Source: Acaryochloris sp. CRU_2_0 (lineage in GTDB: Bacteria; Cyanobacteriota; Cyanobacteriia; Thermosynechococcales; Thermosynechococcaceae). From it: a stretch of DNA of 51,174 bases. Each line of letters begins with the position of its first letter. Position 1 is the first letter of the stretch. Below the pieces are notes generated by a model, which made no database searches, was not told the origin of the DNA, and worked only from the letters and a program-made list of their open reading frames with translations. Below are positions 49,805-51,174 of the stretch, piece by piece. A program made the position numbers and the translations under genes. The stretch covers positions 1 through 51,174 of the forward strand of contig JAAUOM010000017.1 in assembly GCA_012034865.1 (NCBI GenBank), written 5' to 3'.

Positions 49805-50126
49805 CGATCCATAAAAATACAGCAATTTTCAGACTCATAGGGTACCAAAAGCTTATGCAGACTTGAAATGTGTTGTAGTTACTAATAAATTTACTAATAA
49901 TAAAAAACTAGTCATATTCCCATCTTTACATTAAAATGGAGATGACCAGTTTTTTATTATTCTAGATTAGTGCTGGGAATCGAATTCAGATCAGACAGAA
50001 CTAATATACAGAAGTCCTAAATAGCTGACAAACAAAAAAGAGGAGATACAAAGCATTGTAGATCAAGCATTTTAGACTTTTGATTTTTTGCAAATGATTT
50101 AGGATCGCTGTATATAAATTACAGAT
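49805..50126. other. Intergenic region with bidirectional terminator
   Basis: No gene is seen. It contains the hairpin described at 49902-49955 between two convergent genes, and otherwise AT-rich sequence with short A/T repeats. Confidence 0.6.
49902..49955. terminator. Bidirectional terminator hairpin
   Basis: Arms AAAAAACTAGTCATATTCC (49902-49920) and GGAGATGACCAGTTTTTT (49938-49955) pair with few mismatches across a 17-nt loop. A-run and T-run on both sides give U-tracts in both directions, suited to the convergent genes flanking it. Confidence 0.85.
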
Positions 50127-50747
50127 TTAGGATCGGCTTTCTTTGGTCTTGTCAAATCCTTTCTTGTCTGGGCTTTGGTTTGTGCTTTCAGCCTCAAATT
50201 TCTCAACTACATCTTCCGCAGTTTTTTGGACGTTAGAAGTAAGGTTTCCAGTGGCATTTTGTACTCGACTGATGTCTTTACTTGCTTTATCTTGTGCCTG
50301 ACCAGCTATATCTTTAATATCATTCCCAAGATTGTCAGCAGCATTTTCAACTTTATTAGTAGCTTGCTTAGCTTTATTCTTCACTTGAGCAAGTCCCTGA
50401 TCCGAGAAATTCTCAGTATTATCTCTTATTTGCTGAACATTACTAACTGTACCTTGTTTAGATTTGTTTGATTTTCCTGTTACAGTTTGTTTAGATATTG
50501 GAGGATTTTGTTTCTCTAATTTATTCTCTCTATCGGCACGATTTTGTATGTCAAGCATCTCATCTTGAGTATTGACAGCAGCCAATGGAGATAGGGAAAC
50601 AGCAATAGCTGATTGGTCAAAGGTTAGGGGGGTTAGGTTAGTCGGTAAAGAAACTCCTAGTCCAACAACGGCAAGTAATACGACTATCACTATTCTTGCT
50701 AATAGCCGACTCAGAATAAAATGATTTTCAGATTTGTCTACGTTCAT
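50127..50747 (-). CDS. LEA-like, signal-anchored low-complexity protein
   Basis: The 206-aa protein has an N-terminal hydrophobic segment (LARIVIVVLLAVVGLGVSLP, about 15-35) as signal or anchor. A long polar, Asn/Gln/Lys/Asp-rich region follows with repeats like VKNKAKQATNKVENAADNLG and AGQAQDKASKDISRVQNA. Such amphipathic helical repeats, without hydrophobic core, resemble late-embryogenesis-abundant or CsbD-type stress proteins. The C-terminus is charged (SPDKKGFDKTKES). Function is inferred only as membrane-associated stress protection. Confidence 0.65.
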   Translation of the reverse strand: MNVDKSENHFILSRLLARIVIVVLLAVVGLGVSLPTNLTPLTFDQSAIAVSLSPLAAVNTQDEMLDIQNRADRENKLEKQNPPISKQTVTGKSNKSKQGTVSNVQQIRDNTENFSDQGLAQVKNKAKQATNKVENAADNLGNDIKDIAGQAQDKASKDISRVQNATGNLTSNVQKTAEDVVEKFEAESTNQSPDKKGFDKTKESRS

Positions 50748-51050
50748 TTTTTACACCATAGTGATCAGCAATGCTAACTAACAATGCATCTAAATTGCTA
50801 ACCTAACAGACCTAATATTATTAAACATAATCACTCAAGAATGCTAATTGCAATGAAGATAAATTGTCATATTGCATTTCCCCTTTATAAGTCGGATGTT
50901 CATGCCAATTAATCACTCTAGTGGATGAACTTGATGTATATCATTTGAGACTTTAATCTCCCTAAGGAAGGATGCCAAAATTAATGACTCGAGTTGAGTC
51001 AAGCTCTATCTGAAATTCATGTTTTATATTTATTAGTCACTCTACTGTTA
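50748..51050. other. AT-rich intergenic sequence
   Basis: These 300 bp, between the LEA-like gene and the IS5-type end, show no gene, RNA or strong hairpin. Confidence 0.5.
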
Positions 51051-51051
51051 A

Positions 51052-51174
51052 GAGGCTGTTTATAAAGTAAAGATAAAAATGCACTCGATCCTTGTCCCTG
51101 CAGCTTTAGCGTGACATTATAAGTTGCGTGGGACTGGGACTATGTCTAATCGAACATACGCCACCGATCTGACG
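51052..51174 (+). mobile_element. IS5-family element, left end (runs off right edge)
   Basis: A terminal-repeat-like GAGGCTGTTTATAAAGT starts at about 51052, preceded by TTAA. The transposase start follows 90 bp later. The rest lies outside the window. The boundary is estimated from the typical form of IS5-type ends. Confidence 0.6.
51142..51174 (+). CDS. IS5-family transposase, first 11 codons
   Basis: ATG at 51142 begins MSNRTYATDLT. The form M.R..Y.TDLTDAQW is the usual start of an IS5-family transposase. Only 11 codons are in the window, so the assignment rests on this short motif and the terminal repeat upstream. Confidence 0.6.
   Translation, partial: MSNRTYATDLT

Overview
This is a 51-kb stretch of cyanobacterial chromosome. 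The evidence is a ferredoxin-type glutamate synthase, Psb32, a CYP38/TLP40-like lumenal cyclophilin, a CikA-type clock kinase, type IV pilus genes pilB-pilT-pilC, a CobN chelatase and many HIP1 octamers (GCGATCGC, e.g. near 2505, 8895 and 38060). The crowd of IS3, IS605/IS1341, IS630, IS701, IS982 and IS5-type elements resembles Acaryochloris-like genomes. That genus assignment is inference only.

Layout. 1-2118: an IS3-family transposase end, a strong hairpin, then an intact TnpB-only IS605-type element whose right end lies about 15 bp before the start of glsF (2133-6779). 6835-12600: convergent and divergent housekeeping genes (purM, an rlpA-like wall gene with a long leader, psb32, a START-domain protein). 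11233-16682 (minus): a tight grpE-dnaK-dnaJ-tusA-rsgA cluster in which dnaK and rsgA each carry an apparent one-base frameshift. 17273-21888: pilB-pilT-pilC. 21942-27193: sdhA-type flavoprotein, hupE, a PKHD-type hydroxylase overlapping prfB (with the classical RF2 programmed +1 frameshift), and a degenerate GGDEF protein. 27585-29698: an IS graveyard (NADAR fragment, IS630 head, IS701 tail, IS982 with an amber stop, TnpB tail). 29695-32202: ligA and ynfA. 32341-32929: an internally deleted IS701 derivative with perfect 33-bp ends. 33140-39502: cobN and cikA, divergent. 39642-42696: small unknowns, a DUF1003 protein, an HtpX relative without its active site, and a TPR protein. 42953-48681: an EF-G-like GTPase, a strong hairpin, an unannotated 33-codon ORF, murI, the cyclophilin and thiL. 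49043-50747: a coiled-coil protein and an LEA-like protein. At 51142 an IS5-family transposase begins and runs off the edge.

Most genes are core metabolism, chaperone, envelope and photosynthesis functions. The observations most worth checking are the TnpB element abutting glsF with a guide that would read the glsF start, a c-di-AMP-riboswitch-like leader before rlpA, the two frameshifts in the chaperone cluster, a catalytically stripped HtpX, a CikA with both a candidate bilin cysteine and a receiver aspartate, and a small peptide ORF with a good Shine-Dalgarno. No convincing new multi-gene defence or biosynthetic system was found.
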